The position numbers and the translations under genes are program-made. 64,000 bases of DNA. Source: Sipunculus nudus (lineage: Eukaryota > Annelida > Sipuncula > Golfingiida > Sipunculidae). The DNA lies in contig CM049317.1 of the NCBI GenBank assembly GCA_026874595.1, positions 41,998,401 through 42,062,400 of the forward strand, read 5' to 3'. Shown in pieces: positions 11,860-21,683 of the stretch. The notes beneath the pieces were generated by a model. That model was not told where the DNA came from, did not search any database, and saw only the letters and a list, made by a program, of their open reading frames with translations. Within the stretch, counting starts at the first letter, position 1. Each line of letters starts with the position of its first letter.

Positions 11860-12170
11860 ATTTGGTCACTCACTCTATCACATGTGTATACCATATTCAT
11901 TGACCAATAAATGTCTACTAGTTTAATTTTCTTTCTTTGTTATCCAAACCGGTGATGCAACAATTATTTTCCAACAATTTATGCAAATTTTTCATCAAAT
12001 TGGGACTAACTGGCAAGCAAACTGTTTTACAGTAATTCTACTTTATGGAAGTATCCCCTTTGCTCTCTTAAATTATTTAAACAGGCATTTCTTTAAGCTT
12101 TTTTGTCACTCATTGTATCAGATATGTATATCATATTCTTTGACCAATAAATGTTTATGAGTTCTATAAT
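11860..12170. repeat. Pair of about 65-bp direct repeats
   Basis: The block at about 11863-11930 recurs at about 12098-12165. Both contain 'gtcactca', 'tatcatattc' or 'taccatattc', and 'ttgaccaataaatgt'. They are about 235 bp apart. The origin is unknown. Confidence 0.6.
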
Positions 12171-12667
12171 TCATTCAGTCATCTTCTTGTCCATGTATAT
12201 CCACACATCGTGCACCGTCATGTATTGTCATAGCCCATAAGAATGGTGTCCTCGATTCCTTTTTAAGTGACTTGCCCCTGCAGTTAACTGTGATTTTACA
12301 CCAGACACAAATGTGAGATTTAACATGTGTCCATTGGTTATTGTACATTTGACCACCAAAAACATTACTGGTTATTCTCAACACTATTTTGCACTAAAGA
12401 ATGAAAATATGAACAATAGTACACAGGCCTAAAGCAATATACAGGACTACCACCGAGTGCAAGATGTATACCGGGGCTGTTAATGCTTCAATTTTCTCTG
12501 GACACTCTCTGGACAAATACTATCAGTTGTTGATGTTCACAGGTGCTTCATGCTTTCAAGAATGGTTATTTTTTATTTTAGGCCTTAAGACATGCAAGAT
12601 AATTTGAACACTAGTATGTTAAAACCATAGGAAATATTTTTATTCAATTTCCTTTCTAAGAGTAACA

Positions 12668-12835
12668 GATCATACCACCTGTAACGGGTCCGTGTCACCT
12701 GGACGCTGTTCAGATGGACGCTATAAGAATGGACGCCGACAGCTGGACGCTATGAAAATGGACGCTGATCAGCTGGACGCTATGAAAATGGACGCTGATC
12801 AGCTGGACGCTATCCATTTAGACGCTATCCCAACA
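12668..12835 (+). repeat. Array of GGACGC hexamers phased at 15 bp
   Basis: Eight GGACGC hexamers and one AGACGC are each separated by 9-bp spacers (one spacer is 8 bp). Spacers alternate between TATGAAAAT-type and TGATCAGCT-type sequence. Related arrays, inverted, lie at about 24110-24640 and 30245-30775. The element around it has no recognisable coding capacity. Confidence 0.85.
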
Positions 12836-12840
12836 CTGTT

Positions 12841-13740
12841 AGAATTATGCAGGGATAATCATACAAAATAAAGTAATATTAAGCCACCAACTCAACCCAT
12901 TGTTATTGGTTCTTAATATTATGCACTTTTGTCAGATGTGGGACCATATGTATCGGCCTATATCGACCGTTTGTGATGACGAACCATTAATGGACGACCG
13001 AATAGGAAAATGAAATTGAACTGTGTCAGTAAAGATTTTTCTGTAGATGTGTGTTTTGTGTATTTTTTTTTTACCCACCATCGTTTTTTCATCGTTACAA
13101 CGATCTTAATGCTTGGTAGAAATATGCCTACGAAGCTTTCCAGCGGCATGACCTTGTAGAGGTTTAAGGTATAGGGAAACACGGTATGACGAGAATAAAC
13201 ATACTTGTGTATAGACATTGTATATTGTTATGTGACTTTGTCAACATGTGTTTTTTTTAATTACTTATCTTTCAAAGACAATCTGATGTTTTTAGACACT
13301 AGTGCATACAAGATAAAAAATTTTTTAAAAAATATTGTAAACTACACACATATAATCAGAGAAACATTGCTGTTTCCCGGAGCCTTATCAGATTAGCCGG
13401 TAGGTACCCGAAATCAAAGACTGTTTACCGTCTTTAAACTAATTAGTGCTGTAATAACAATAACTCTTGACTTGAGTTCTCCTGTTAATTGAGCATAACT
13501 ATTATCATCACATGACACAGGGGGCACCACCAGACTGGTCGCATATATATGTGTGTGTGTTCTTATTTATAAAGTTCGGAATAAATGAATATGAATTCAA
13601 AATTATCGACCCCTGAAATGTTTATGCGTTTACTTGGCCGTATAATTCCGTAAAATTAGGTGCATAGCTTTTAGAACAAATGAATGCACTTTTTTTTATA
13701 ATTTGTTTGTTATCTAAATGTGTTGGCTTCTTCTCGTAGG
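12841..13740. other. No gene seen
   Basis: AT-rich spacer that includes a short TATATATGTGTGTGTG microsatellite near 13543-13560. No supported coding sequence. It ends at the truncated LTR. Confidence 0.4.
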
Positions 13741-14493
13741 CCAAAGTCACCCGGCGTGAGTGAAAAGCGAGGCAAGGCGATGTATATATATAAAAGTGTT
13801 TATTCAGCCGTATATATATACAAATCTGGAGTCCTCCAAGCCGGAGTCCCTGCCAAGCAGAGAACGAATACTCACATTAAACATTTCATATAAACATTTC
13901 TATATGGTGCAAAAATACAATAAATGGCGTGAATATACAGAATATACATTTGCACATTTCTTGGTATTCATTACACAAGAAAACACATTACATATTATAC
14001 AAATGAGCCTATATATTTAGGAACCACATTTTAAGATATCGTTGCATATTACCATGAATACAAATATCCATGCGTACAACAAGTATGAATTTACCAGTAA
14101 CGTGTGCAATTAGAATATGGAATATACAGTTTACATGATAGTACGTACGTGATATACTGAAAGTAATGAATTGGCTAAATGATAGAGTTTATCGCAGTTC
14201 AAGAGTTTAGTTAAACCGGTCCTTACCTGCCAAGCAGAGAACGAATACTGACAAGTTCTCATTGTCACGAGACTGAGGCTTGGCAGGGTTCGCGTCGCGG
14301 TCCGTGTCATTGTCCGTATGAAAACAATAGGAACAACGGAAAACCGGTTGAGTAATGAGGAACCAAGCAAACAAGGCAACCAAGGCAACTGCGGGGCAAT
14401 TCATTGACCAGTTAGGCCAAGCTGATGATATGATACCTGCCTGGCAATTCAGTTATACCTGATAATATAATACGTGTTATCGGAGCCGTTACA
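13741..14493 (-). repeat. Gypsy-1 LTR, left copy (minus orientation, 3' end truncated)
   Basis: Reverse complement of 18763-19514, with only scattered substitutions and small indels in the stretches compared. On the plus strand it ends with CCGTTACA at 14486-14493, the mirror of the TGTAACGG start of the right copy. It lacks the last 24-25 bp present in the right copy: the homology stops at 13741, where unrelated sequence begins. A further 44 bp to its right (14494-14537) is also shared with sequence before the right LTR. Confidence 0.85.
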
Positions 14494-14537
14494 TATATAT
14501 ATATATCCACATATACATCCACACCATATACCAAACG

Positions 14538-14860
14538 CTCCCCCCAGTAGAGAAGTGGCGTCCCGACACTAACTGCAAAGAATGATAGGTCGCGCATGAC
14601 AGCATTAGCAGTGGACGGCCTCTAGTAGGATTTCGGATAGATGTTTATATTGGAACATTATGTTCACATGAGGTATACATATATGAAAGTGAAAAACCCA
14701 GAAACTGGTGGCAGTGGAGAAAGTCGGCATACGCAAAAAAAAAAACAATCGTATAATGATATCACTGACTCGTCAAATCTCAGAACGAGTCATGTAGCTT
14801 ACGCAAGGAACTTATCCTAAACATACTTATGTTAACACATGCACTTGTTTAAAAATATTA
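14538..14860 (-). other. Gypsy-1 3' untranslated internal region with polypurine tract
   Basis: Lies between the pol stop and the left LTR. On the minus strand a purine run (GGGGGGAG, plus strand 14538-14545) is the best polypurine tract candidate. It sits about 44 bp before the TGTAACGG that I take as the LTR start. Either those 44 bp belong to the LTR or the tract is displaced. No ORF here is supported. Confidence 0.5.
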
Positions 14861-17800
14861 TCACCCGTTAAGCACATAGTCCCCAAAACGTTCTGGCATA
14901 CGTCGTTCTCGGGTAGATCTACGTACTGGATTAACATCCGGATCCCCACTCTGATAAGATATTGGGGCGCTATGACCATCATTATTATGATCATGAATTG
15001 AGATGACGTCATGGTCATCGTGTAGTTGTGATATATTGTCATTATCACCTTTGGCGTCATCGTTTAACACACCAGTGACGTCATCATCAAGACCTGTAGT
15101 ATTTACGGTATCAACATTTGCATTGCATTCATCAGTTGAACCATTTATCAGGAATGTATTAGAGTGATCAGACGCAATTGCATCATCATCTGTATCATCC
15201 GATAATTCAAGTTCTAAATGCAACCCGCTCACATCCTCAGAACTACTCATGTGGGGACGATTATTTGGACTTATAGTGAAAATGGGGTCGTCATCTGTTG
15301 ATGAGTCTTCCGACCCTGACACTGATGATGTAATAATTGGTTTGTGTGTTGTGGAAACTGGTTTTTGTGTAGGGTCGACGGGCAATCCTGTATATGGAAG
15401 GATCAGATTGCGATGCAGAGTGCGAGTACGCTTTTTATCACCCAAGGGGCAAACAACATATACTGGAATATCCTTATTGGGTTGTTCCAATACCTCATAC
15501 ACCTGCTTTTCCCATTTATCGACCAGTTTCTGTTTCCCAATGATCCCTACCTTGCGTACTAAGACGTGATCACCAATAACAAACACCGCATTGCGAGCAC
15601 GTTTATCATACAATCGTTTGTGGTGATACCTGGATGATAAAGAGACACGTTGAGCAATACCATAGGCGGAAGAAAGTTGGTCTTTTAGATCGGAAACATA
15701 TGTGTTGTAATTTTGATGGTTAGGATTGTTGTTGGTCCCAAGTACTAGATCAATAGGGAGGCGTGGATGTCGACCGAACATTAAATAGAAAGGTGTATAA
15801 CCGGTTGCATCATTTTTCGTACAATTATAGGCATGAGTTAAAGCACTGACGTATTCTTTCCAGTTTTTCTTTTTCTCTTCCTCAAGAGTACCCAACATAC
15901 TGATTAAACTACGGTTAAACCTTTCGGTTTGCCCATTCCCCATTGGATGGTACGGTGTACATCGTGATTTATGGATACCAGCTAGTCTGCATAGTTCTTT
16001 GATGATTTTAGATTCAAATTGTCTGCCCTGATCACTGTGGATGCGGGCTGGAAAGCCATAATGTTGGACAAATGTGTCAAATAGTATTTTAGCTGTAGTC
16101 TTTGCCGTAGTATTGCGACAAGGAACTGCCATAGCGTAGCGTGTGAAATTATCGGTCATGACCAGAATATTTTCAATTCCACCTGTAGATGGCTCAAGGC
16201 TAAGATAATCGACACATAGGAGCTCCATTGGTTGTGTGGATGTTATAGGTACTAAAGGAGCTTTTGCTGGAGGGGACTTCCGCCTTATACAGCGTGGACA
16301 ATTCTTAATGTATGAATCTATGTCTTTAGACATTTTTGGCCAGTAAAATCGGTCATGGGCTAGATGGACAGACCGATTACGACCTAGATGCCCAACATCG
16401 TCATGAATACCAGATAAAGCGACTTGTCGCAAACTGCTAGGTATTACCATTTGATACTGAATTTTGCCGTTTAGTGTTCGTTTACGATAGAGTATGTCAT
16501 CCCGCAGCACAAGGCTATCTATACATCTGAAAAGAATTATTTGATTAGGATGAGTCAAGTCTTTCTTGTTTATGACCTTACCGTCTCTGAAATGGACAAT
16601 GAATGGGTTCAGATTCGAATCCAGAAGTTGTTCCTTTGCTACGTTTAATCGGGTTTGTCCGAGCAAATTGACAGGATCCGTGGATGGAACAGCTTTGGAT
16701 TGGTCACAAGAAAGACTACATATTACAGGTGATGGTATGGTCACTGATTGACAAACAACTTTTACTACATCATTGGTAATACATTGATTGTGGTTTTTCT
16801 TTTCTGCTAGAAGCCGAGGGATTCTCGAAAGTGCATCGGTGTCGATGTTATGCTTGCCGGCTTTATATTGAATATTAAAGTCGTAATTAGCCAATTCAGA
16901 TACCCATCTTTGACCTGTTGCATCTAATTTTGCGGAGGACATTATGTAAGTTAGAGGATTGTTATCAGTGAACACTGTGAACCGTGATCCATACAGATAT
17001 TCTTTAAATGTATCGGTTACACACCACTTTAAAGCTAAGAACTCTAACTTATGAATAGGGTACCGAGACTCTGATGGTGTTAGGCTTCGGCTCGCATAAG
17101 CTATTGGTTTTTTCTGGCCATCTTGATCTTGGTACAGAATACCAGAGATCCCATCAAAACTTGCATCAGTATGAACAATAAATGGACGAGAGAAATCTGC
17201 AAACGCTAGTACAGGAGCAGAAGATAGTAGTCCTATTAATTGATCAAATGCTAGTTGGTGGTTATTTGACCAGTTAAAGATTGTTTGAGATGGAACTTTC
17301 TTTCTGGTACGATTACTGGTTTTTGTTTGATTCTGAATATGGTGGCCTTTCAGTAAGTCATGTAATGGTTTTGCGATTTTAGCAAATCCAGGGACAAATC
17401 TACGATAGAAACTCGCAAAGCCCAAGAAACGGCGTACATCACTGACACACCTAGGTATAGGCCATTCTTTAAGAGCGCTGATTTTACTCTGGTCAGTATG
17501 TATACCTTCTTTTGAGACTATATGTCCTAGGTATTTTACTTTATCTTGCATCAGCTGGCACTTTGAAGGTTTTAGTTTTAGGCCTGCGTCATGCAGACGC
17601 TGAAAGATGTTATTCAAGCGTTTTAGGTGTTCTTCAAAGGAGGTAGAGAATACGATTATATCGTCAAGATAGAGAAGACATTCTTTTAAATGGAGATCAC
17701 CCATAGTCTTCTGCATCAGTCTTTGGAAGCAGGCAGGGGCGTTCACCAAGCCGAATGGCATGGTTTCCCATTGATAAAAACCGAGAGGACCTACTGTAAA

Positions 17801-18682
17801 AGCTGTTTTATCTTTATCTTCTTCGGCTAACTCAACCTGCCAGTAACCAGACTTCAAATCTAGAGAGGAAAAGTAACGAGCGCCAATCAAAGAATCTAAG
17901 GTTTCATCGATTCTTGGCAAGGAATGAGCGTCTCTAACAGTTCTGCTATTCAGGGTTCTATAATCAATACAGAAACGAAGAGTTCCGTTAGGTTTTCTGA
18001 CAAGGACTACTGGACTAGCAAACGGACTTTTGCTCTCCTTAATTACTTTTGACTCTAGCATTTCTTTCAGATGTTGTTTTACCTCATCATATAATTGTGG
18101 AGGGATGCGACGATATCGCTCTCTAAATGGTTCATCTTTAGTCAACACGATACGGTGTTTTTCTACACTGGTGTGACCAATATCTGTATTACTTAAGGAA
18201 AATATGTGTTTCCATTTAAGCAACAGAAGTTGTAGTTGTTCAGATTCAGATTGTGATAAATCTTGACCATATTTGAACATGTTTAAGAATTGTTGATCAG
18301 ATGGGTCAGGTGATTGTGTCAGTTGGGTTACGAGGCTAGCTTCTTGTATGTTACAGAGTATCATTTTTGATGGAATAATGATGGAATGTGATGTTAAGTT
18401 CCTGACCTGTACTGGAATTCTGTGACTTGTACCTAACGACAAATCAAGCTCTTGGACACAAGGAAGTAGAACCAATCCAGTTGGTAACCTGTGGAGAACA
18501 TTCACATCAGTTATAACAAGGGTCTTGCCTGTTGTACAACCTCTGGTTAAACCATTTATAGTAACATCACTGTGGGCAGGTATTACTGTAGACTTGGTGG
18601 ATAATACATAACCTCCTTTATTCACTGATTTCTTTTCCCTGTTTGTCAAACATTTAAATGCAATATTCCATGGTTGGGGCAT
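14861..18682 (-). CDS. pol: Gypsy-1 Pol polyprotein (reverse transcriptase, RNase H, integrase)
   Basis: An uninterrupted 1273-codon frame. Reverse transcriptase occupies about residues 180-430, with catalytic D275 in DLKSGY and the YLDD box at 338-341. RNase H occupies about 485-620, with D506, E547 and D573. The integrase zinc finger has H760, H765, C795 and C798. The DDE core has D825, D884 and E920, with 35 residues between the last two. A C-terminal region with a LVRKVG...VYEVLEQ block follows, then an acidic, Ser/Asp-rich tail of about 170 residues. All expected catalytic residues are present, so the enzyme part looks young. The protease is absent from this ORF because it lies on the other fragment (21680-22136). 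The ATG at 18682 is internal to the original polyprotein, not a native start. Family: Ty3/Gypsy by the RT-RNaseH-IN order. Confidence 0.95.
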   Translation of the reverse strand: MPQPWNIAFKCLTNREKKSVNKGGYVLSTKSTVIPAHSDVTINGLTRGCTTGKTLVITDVNVLHRLPTGLVLLPCVQELDLSLGTSHRIPVQVRNLTSHSIIIPSKMILCNIQEASLVTQLTQSPDPSDQQFLNMFKYGQDLSQSESEQLQLLLLKWKHIFSLSNTDIGHTSVEKHRIVLTKDEPFRERYRRIPPQLYDEVKQHLKEMLESKVIKESKSPFASPVVLVRKPNGTLRFCIDYRTLNSRTVRDAHSLPRIDETLDSLIGARYFSSLDLKSGYWQVELAEEDKDKTAFTVGPLGFYQWETMPFGLVNAPACFQRLMQKTMGDLHLKECLLYLDDIIVFSTSFEEHLKRLNNIFQRLHDAGLKLKPSKCQLMQDKVKYLGHIVSKEGIHTDQSKISALKEWPIPRCVSDVRRFLGFASFYRRFVPGFAKIAKPLHDLLKGHHIQNQTKTSNRTRKKVPSQTIFNWSNNHQLAFDQLIGLLSSAPVLAFADFSRPFIVHTDASFDGISGILYQDQDGQKKPIAYASRSLTPSESRYPIHKLEFLALKWCVTDTFKEYLYGSRFTVFTDNNPLTYIMSSAKLDATGQRWVSELANYDFNIQYKAGKHNIDTDALSRIPRLLAEKKNHNQCITNDVVKVVCQSVTIPSPVICSLSCDQSKAVPSTDPVNLLGQTRLNVAKEQLLDSNLNPFIVHFRDGKVINKKDLTHPNQIILFRCIDSLVLRDDILYRKRTLNGKIQYQMVIPSSLRQVALSGIHDDVGHLGRNRSVHLAHDRFYWPKMSKDIDSYIKNCPRCIRRKSPPAKAPLVPITSTQPMELLCVDYLSLEPSTGGIENILVMTDNFTRYAMAVPCRNTTAKTTAKILFDTFVQHYGFPARIHSDQGRQFESKIIKELCRLAGIHKSRCTPYHPMGNGQTERFNRSLISMLGTLEEEKKKNWKEYVSALTHAYNCTKNDATGYTPFYLMFGRHPRLPIDLVLGTNNNPNHQNYNTYVSDLKDQLSSAYGIAQRVSLSSRYHHKRLYDKRARNAVFVIGDHVLVRKVGIIGKQKLVDKWEKQVYEVLEQPNKDIPVYVVCPLGDKKRTRTLHRNLILPYTGLPVDPTQKPVSTTHKPIITSSVSGSEDSSTDDDPIFTISPNNRPHMSSSEDVSGLHLELELSDDTDDDAIASDHSNTFLINGSTDECNANVDTVNTTGLDDDVTGVLNDDAKGDNDNISQLHDDHDVISIHDHNNDGHSAPISYQSGDPDVNPVRRSTRERRMPERFGDYVLNG

Positions 18683-18703
18683 GTGTAAACTTTGAATAAA
18701 ATT

Positions 18704-18762
18704 CGTTTGGTATATGGTGTGGATGTATATGGTGTGGATGTATATGTGGATATATATATATA
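18704..18762 (+). other. Copy of the pre-LTR segment joining rc(pol) to the right LTR
   Basis: Repeats 14494-14537 in reverse complement, with an extra 15-bp tandem copy of 'tatatggtgtggatg'. It joins the pol fragment (ending in gaataaaatt) to TGTAACGG. Its presence beside both LTRs suggests it travels with the LTR or was copied during formation of the inverted structure. Confidence 0.6.
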
Positions 18763-19538
18763 TGTAACGGCTCCGATAACACGTATTATATTATCAGGTA
18801 TAACTGAATTGCCTGGCAGGTATCATATCATCAGCTTGGCCTAACTGGTCAATGAATTGCCCCGCAGTTGCCTTGGTTGCCTTGTTTGCTTGGTTCCTTA
18901 TTACTCAACCGGCTTTCCGTTGTTCCTATTGTTTTCATTCGGACAATGACACGGACCGCGACGCGAACCCTGCCAAGCCTCAGTCTCGTGACATAGAGAA
19001 CTTGTCAGTATTCGTTCTCTATCGGCAGGTAAGGACCGTTTTCACTAAACTCTTGAACTGCGATAAACTCTATCATTTAGCCAATTCATTACTTTCAGTA
19101 TATCACGTACGTACTATCATGTAAACTGTATATTCCATATTCTAATTGCACACGTTACTGGTAAATTCATACTTGTTGTACGCATGGATATTTGTATTCA
19201 TGGTAATATGCAACGATATCTTAAAATGTGGTTCCTAAATATATAGGCTCATTTGTATAATATGTAATGTGTTTTCTTGTGTAATGAATACCAAGAAATG
19301 TGCAAATGTATATTCTGTATATTCACGCCATTTATTGTATTTTTGCACCATATAGAAATGTTTATATGAAATGTTTAATGTGAGTATTCGTTCTCTGCTT
19401 GGCAGGGACTCCGGCTTGGAGGACTCCAGATTTGTATATATATACGGCTGAAAAAACACTTATATATATATACATCGCCTTGCCTCGCTTTTCACTCACG
19501 CCGGGTGACTTTGGCTCTTGCCGGGAACACCCGTTACA
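18763..19538 (+). repeat. Gypsy-1 LTR, right copy, complete (776 bp)
   Basis: Begins TGTAACGG and ends CCGTTACA, a perfect 8-bp terminal inverted repeat with the usual TG...CA ends. A primer-binding site follows at once. A TATATATATA stretch at about 19436-19444 is a possible promoter element. Short ORFs inside it are shadows. It differs from the left copy by a few substitutions and small indels, for example around 18910 and 19010-19040. Confidence 0.85.
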
Positions 19539-19540
19539 TT

Positions 19541-19558
19541 TTGGTGCCCCGAGTGAGG
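19541..19558 (+). other. Gypsy-1 primer-binding site
   Basis: TTGGTGCCCCGAGTGAGG starts 2-3 bases after the LTR end and carries the TGG expected opposite a tRNA CCA end. The priming tRNA was not identified. Confidence 0.7.
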
Positions 19559-20370
19559 ACCATCTCTACTGTGGATCGATGTCCGTGTGTGCGTCTCGAC
19601 GACTCGATGTCCGTCTGTGCGTCTCGACGACGATATCACAGGAGATGATTATTTTCTGAACTTCCGTTCCACCGGTGGATATTATTTAATTGGTGTCTGT
19701 GCACAACACCATAACACAGGGCCAGAGTGGACTTTTCGCGGGCTCGCTTGGACACAGATTTTGCATGCATGCGTGTTCGTCGCTTCGCTTCGCTTCAGTG
19801 CCTTGCACTGTAAACTCTGCTTCGCCATTGTGTTCTTCGCTCGTGCATTCCTGGACTATTGTCACGCTTTTCGCCGTACACGGAGACTTCGTTTAAAGGG
19901 CCCAGACGAACGTCACTCTCTTTGGAGAAGATAAACGGTAATTTTTTGACATTTTCCTTGTACTGCATGAACTTTTCTTTTTGTATTTGCTATTGTCAGC
20001 ATGGCTATGTGATTAATTGTGTATAATATTGTTGCATGTTTTGTAATTGAAGTGATCATTTTTTTTATATGTTAGCTGTAAATTATTTTTGCAGTTTATT
20101 ATGGAGAATTTTATGCATGTAAAGGGTAATAGCTTTGGCCCGGTTTGAGGTTATCGTGATTGGTCACGTGATGTTTCATTGTCTTATGCCAATTGGTCTT
20201 GTGGTCTGTGTAATGTAAACAGTAGCATTGCAACTGAATACTAACATGTGCCCTTAAACCTGCTGGTATTTGACCATTGACAGATGACTTAAGACAACAT
20301 TCATCATTTCTTTATTGTCTTTAAAGATCACATTTTATCTCCTCTATTCATACATTCGCATTAAAGAGAG
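19559..20370 (+). other. Gypsy-1 untranslated leader
   Basis: About 810 bp between the primer-binding site and the gag start. It contains a local repeat of 'gatgtccgt(g/c)tgtgcgtctcgacgac' sequence at 19577-19631. Overlapping ORFs of 68-115 codons have no recognisable domain. A long leader of this kind could hold packaging signals, but nothing specific is visible. Confidence 0.5.
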
Positions 20371-21683
20371 ATGGAGGGTAAATCAGTTGACATAACACGG
20401 GTCGTCTCCATGCATGGACTCCCTTCTGATGTCAACGAATCTGAGATTATTGAACACTTCTCACAAATTGAAACTCCTACTCATGTTTTGTTTGTTCGAG
20501 AAGCACATACTGGTCGTTGCACTGGCCGCGGGTTTATAGTTTTTGAGACTAAAGACACTGCCAAAAAGGCCATAGATAAGATATCAGGTAGCTCTTTAGA
20601 AAGGGATTCAAGCATCAAAATCTCTCTTGAACATGCTAGGGCTTTCTCCATCACTGAGGTGTCTCATCTGATTTCAAATAAGTTGCTCGATTCGTTAAAT
20701 CCTTCTTCCTTTCAGGTACCCGAAGGTAGACGTATCTCAGAGATAGTAACTAAGCTCGATTTTCTTTCAGATTTCGAGGTAAATCAGATGTTTGTGGAGT
20801 TTATACACCGAAGGGGTGATGTTATACAGGGGCCATCTGGGGCTACTGGTTACAGTGTTATCTCTCCAAAACTGCCCCCATTTTCAGGGAATCAAGATAA
20901 AACCGGTAGCTACGAACAATGGCATTCCCATCTCAAATCTATGATAAAAGCTGGCGTAACACCAGAGCCTCAGATTTTGTCAGCGATTCATCAGTCTGTT
21001 AGGGGGACAGCAGGAAATGTTCTTTTACATATGCCCGATGAGTCCACTCCCACAGATATACTGAATAAATTTGACAGATACTTTGGTAATGTGCTCCCCA
21101 CAGAGGTTCTTATACAGAAGTTTCACTCATGTAAACAGATCCTAAAGAGGATATTGTCAACTGGAGCTGCAGGCTTACTAGACAGTTAGACCTCATAAAC
21201 CAGAGAAATCCTACTCCTCATAGGGAATATGAGCGACTTCTTCGGTCTAGATTCTGGAATGGGTTGTATTCTAAGTACATTAAGGAGGCTTTAAGACACA
21301 GATATGATAATGGGGAAGAACAGGATGAACTCTTTGCAGCAGCACGAGCCTTAGAGTCAGAACTTGTACATCACTCACATATGAGTGACAAGAAAGTTTC
21401 TTCATCCAACCAAATTTCTCAACAAGGGGTTAAAACTTTGTCTTCTGAAAGCTCTGTGCTTGAGCAGATAAATAACAAACAGTCAATCCTAGAGAATCGC
21501 TTATCGAAACTTGAACGATCTCAAATGTCCAAACCAAACAAACCATCACAAACTCAGGCTGAAGTTCGTAACAGTAATACTGTCTCGGACGAAGTCTTTT
21601 GCTCTCGTTGCCTTCGTCACACCCACACTGTTGACAAATGCCATGCCAAACGAGACAAAAACGGGAAAATCCTAAAAAACTAA
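20371..21683 (+). pseudogene. gag: Gypsy-1 Gag with RRM-like N-terminus and PNMA-like capsid (one frame break)
   Basis: Gag is the structural protein that packages the element RNA. Residues 11-18 (VVSMHGLP) and 51-59 (TGRGFIVFE) match RNP2 and RNP1 of an RNA-recognition motif and are spaced as expected. The capsid starts near 168 with PPFSG and YEQW (181-184), followed by SVRGTAG and the C-terminal capsid helices. The frame breaks near 21140, where a one-base change moves reading into the frame that continues past 21264 to 21683. A zinc knuckle of the form CX2CX4HX4C lies near 21600-21640 (CSRC, H, C). The start ATG (ggagATGGAGG context region at 20371) is the first in frame. The same break is in the second copy, so it predates the duplication. 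Confidence 0.85.

Noticed and set aside
12668-12835. CRISPR-like direct repeats with 9-bp spacers
   Set aside because: Spacers are of two recurring types and far too short; the context is a metazoan repeat.
15249-15569. 106-codon plus-strand ORF inside the pol region
   Set aside because: Antisense shadow of the Gypsy-1 pol tail; no independent evidence of coding.
13741-19538. DIRS-type element (inverted terminal repeats around pol)
   Set aside because: Pol ends in a DDE integrase with a zinc finger and there is no tyrosine recombinase; the inverted repeats are ordinary TG...CA LTRs.
19399-19934. ORFs of 68-115 codons across the right LTR and leader
   Set aside because: Overlapping in different frames, no motif, and the region is better explained as LTR and untranslated leader.
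21120-21190. A second programmed frameshift inside gag near 21140
   Set aside because: No slippery heptamer in phase and no stem nearby; a single-base indel or sequencing error is simpler.
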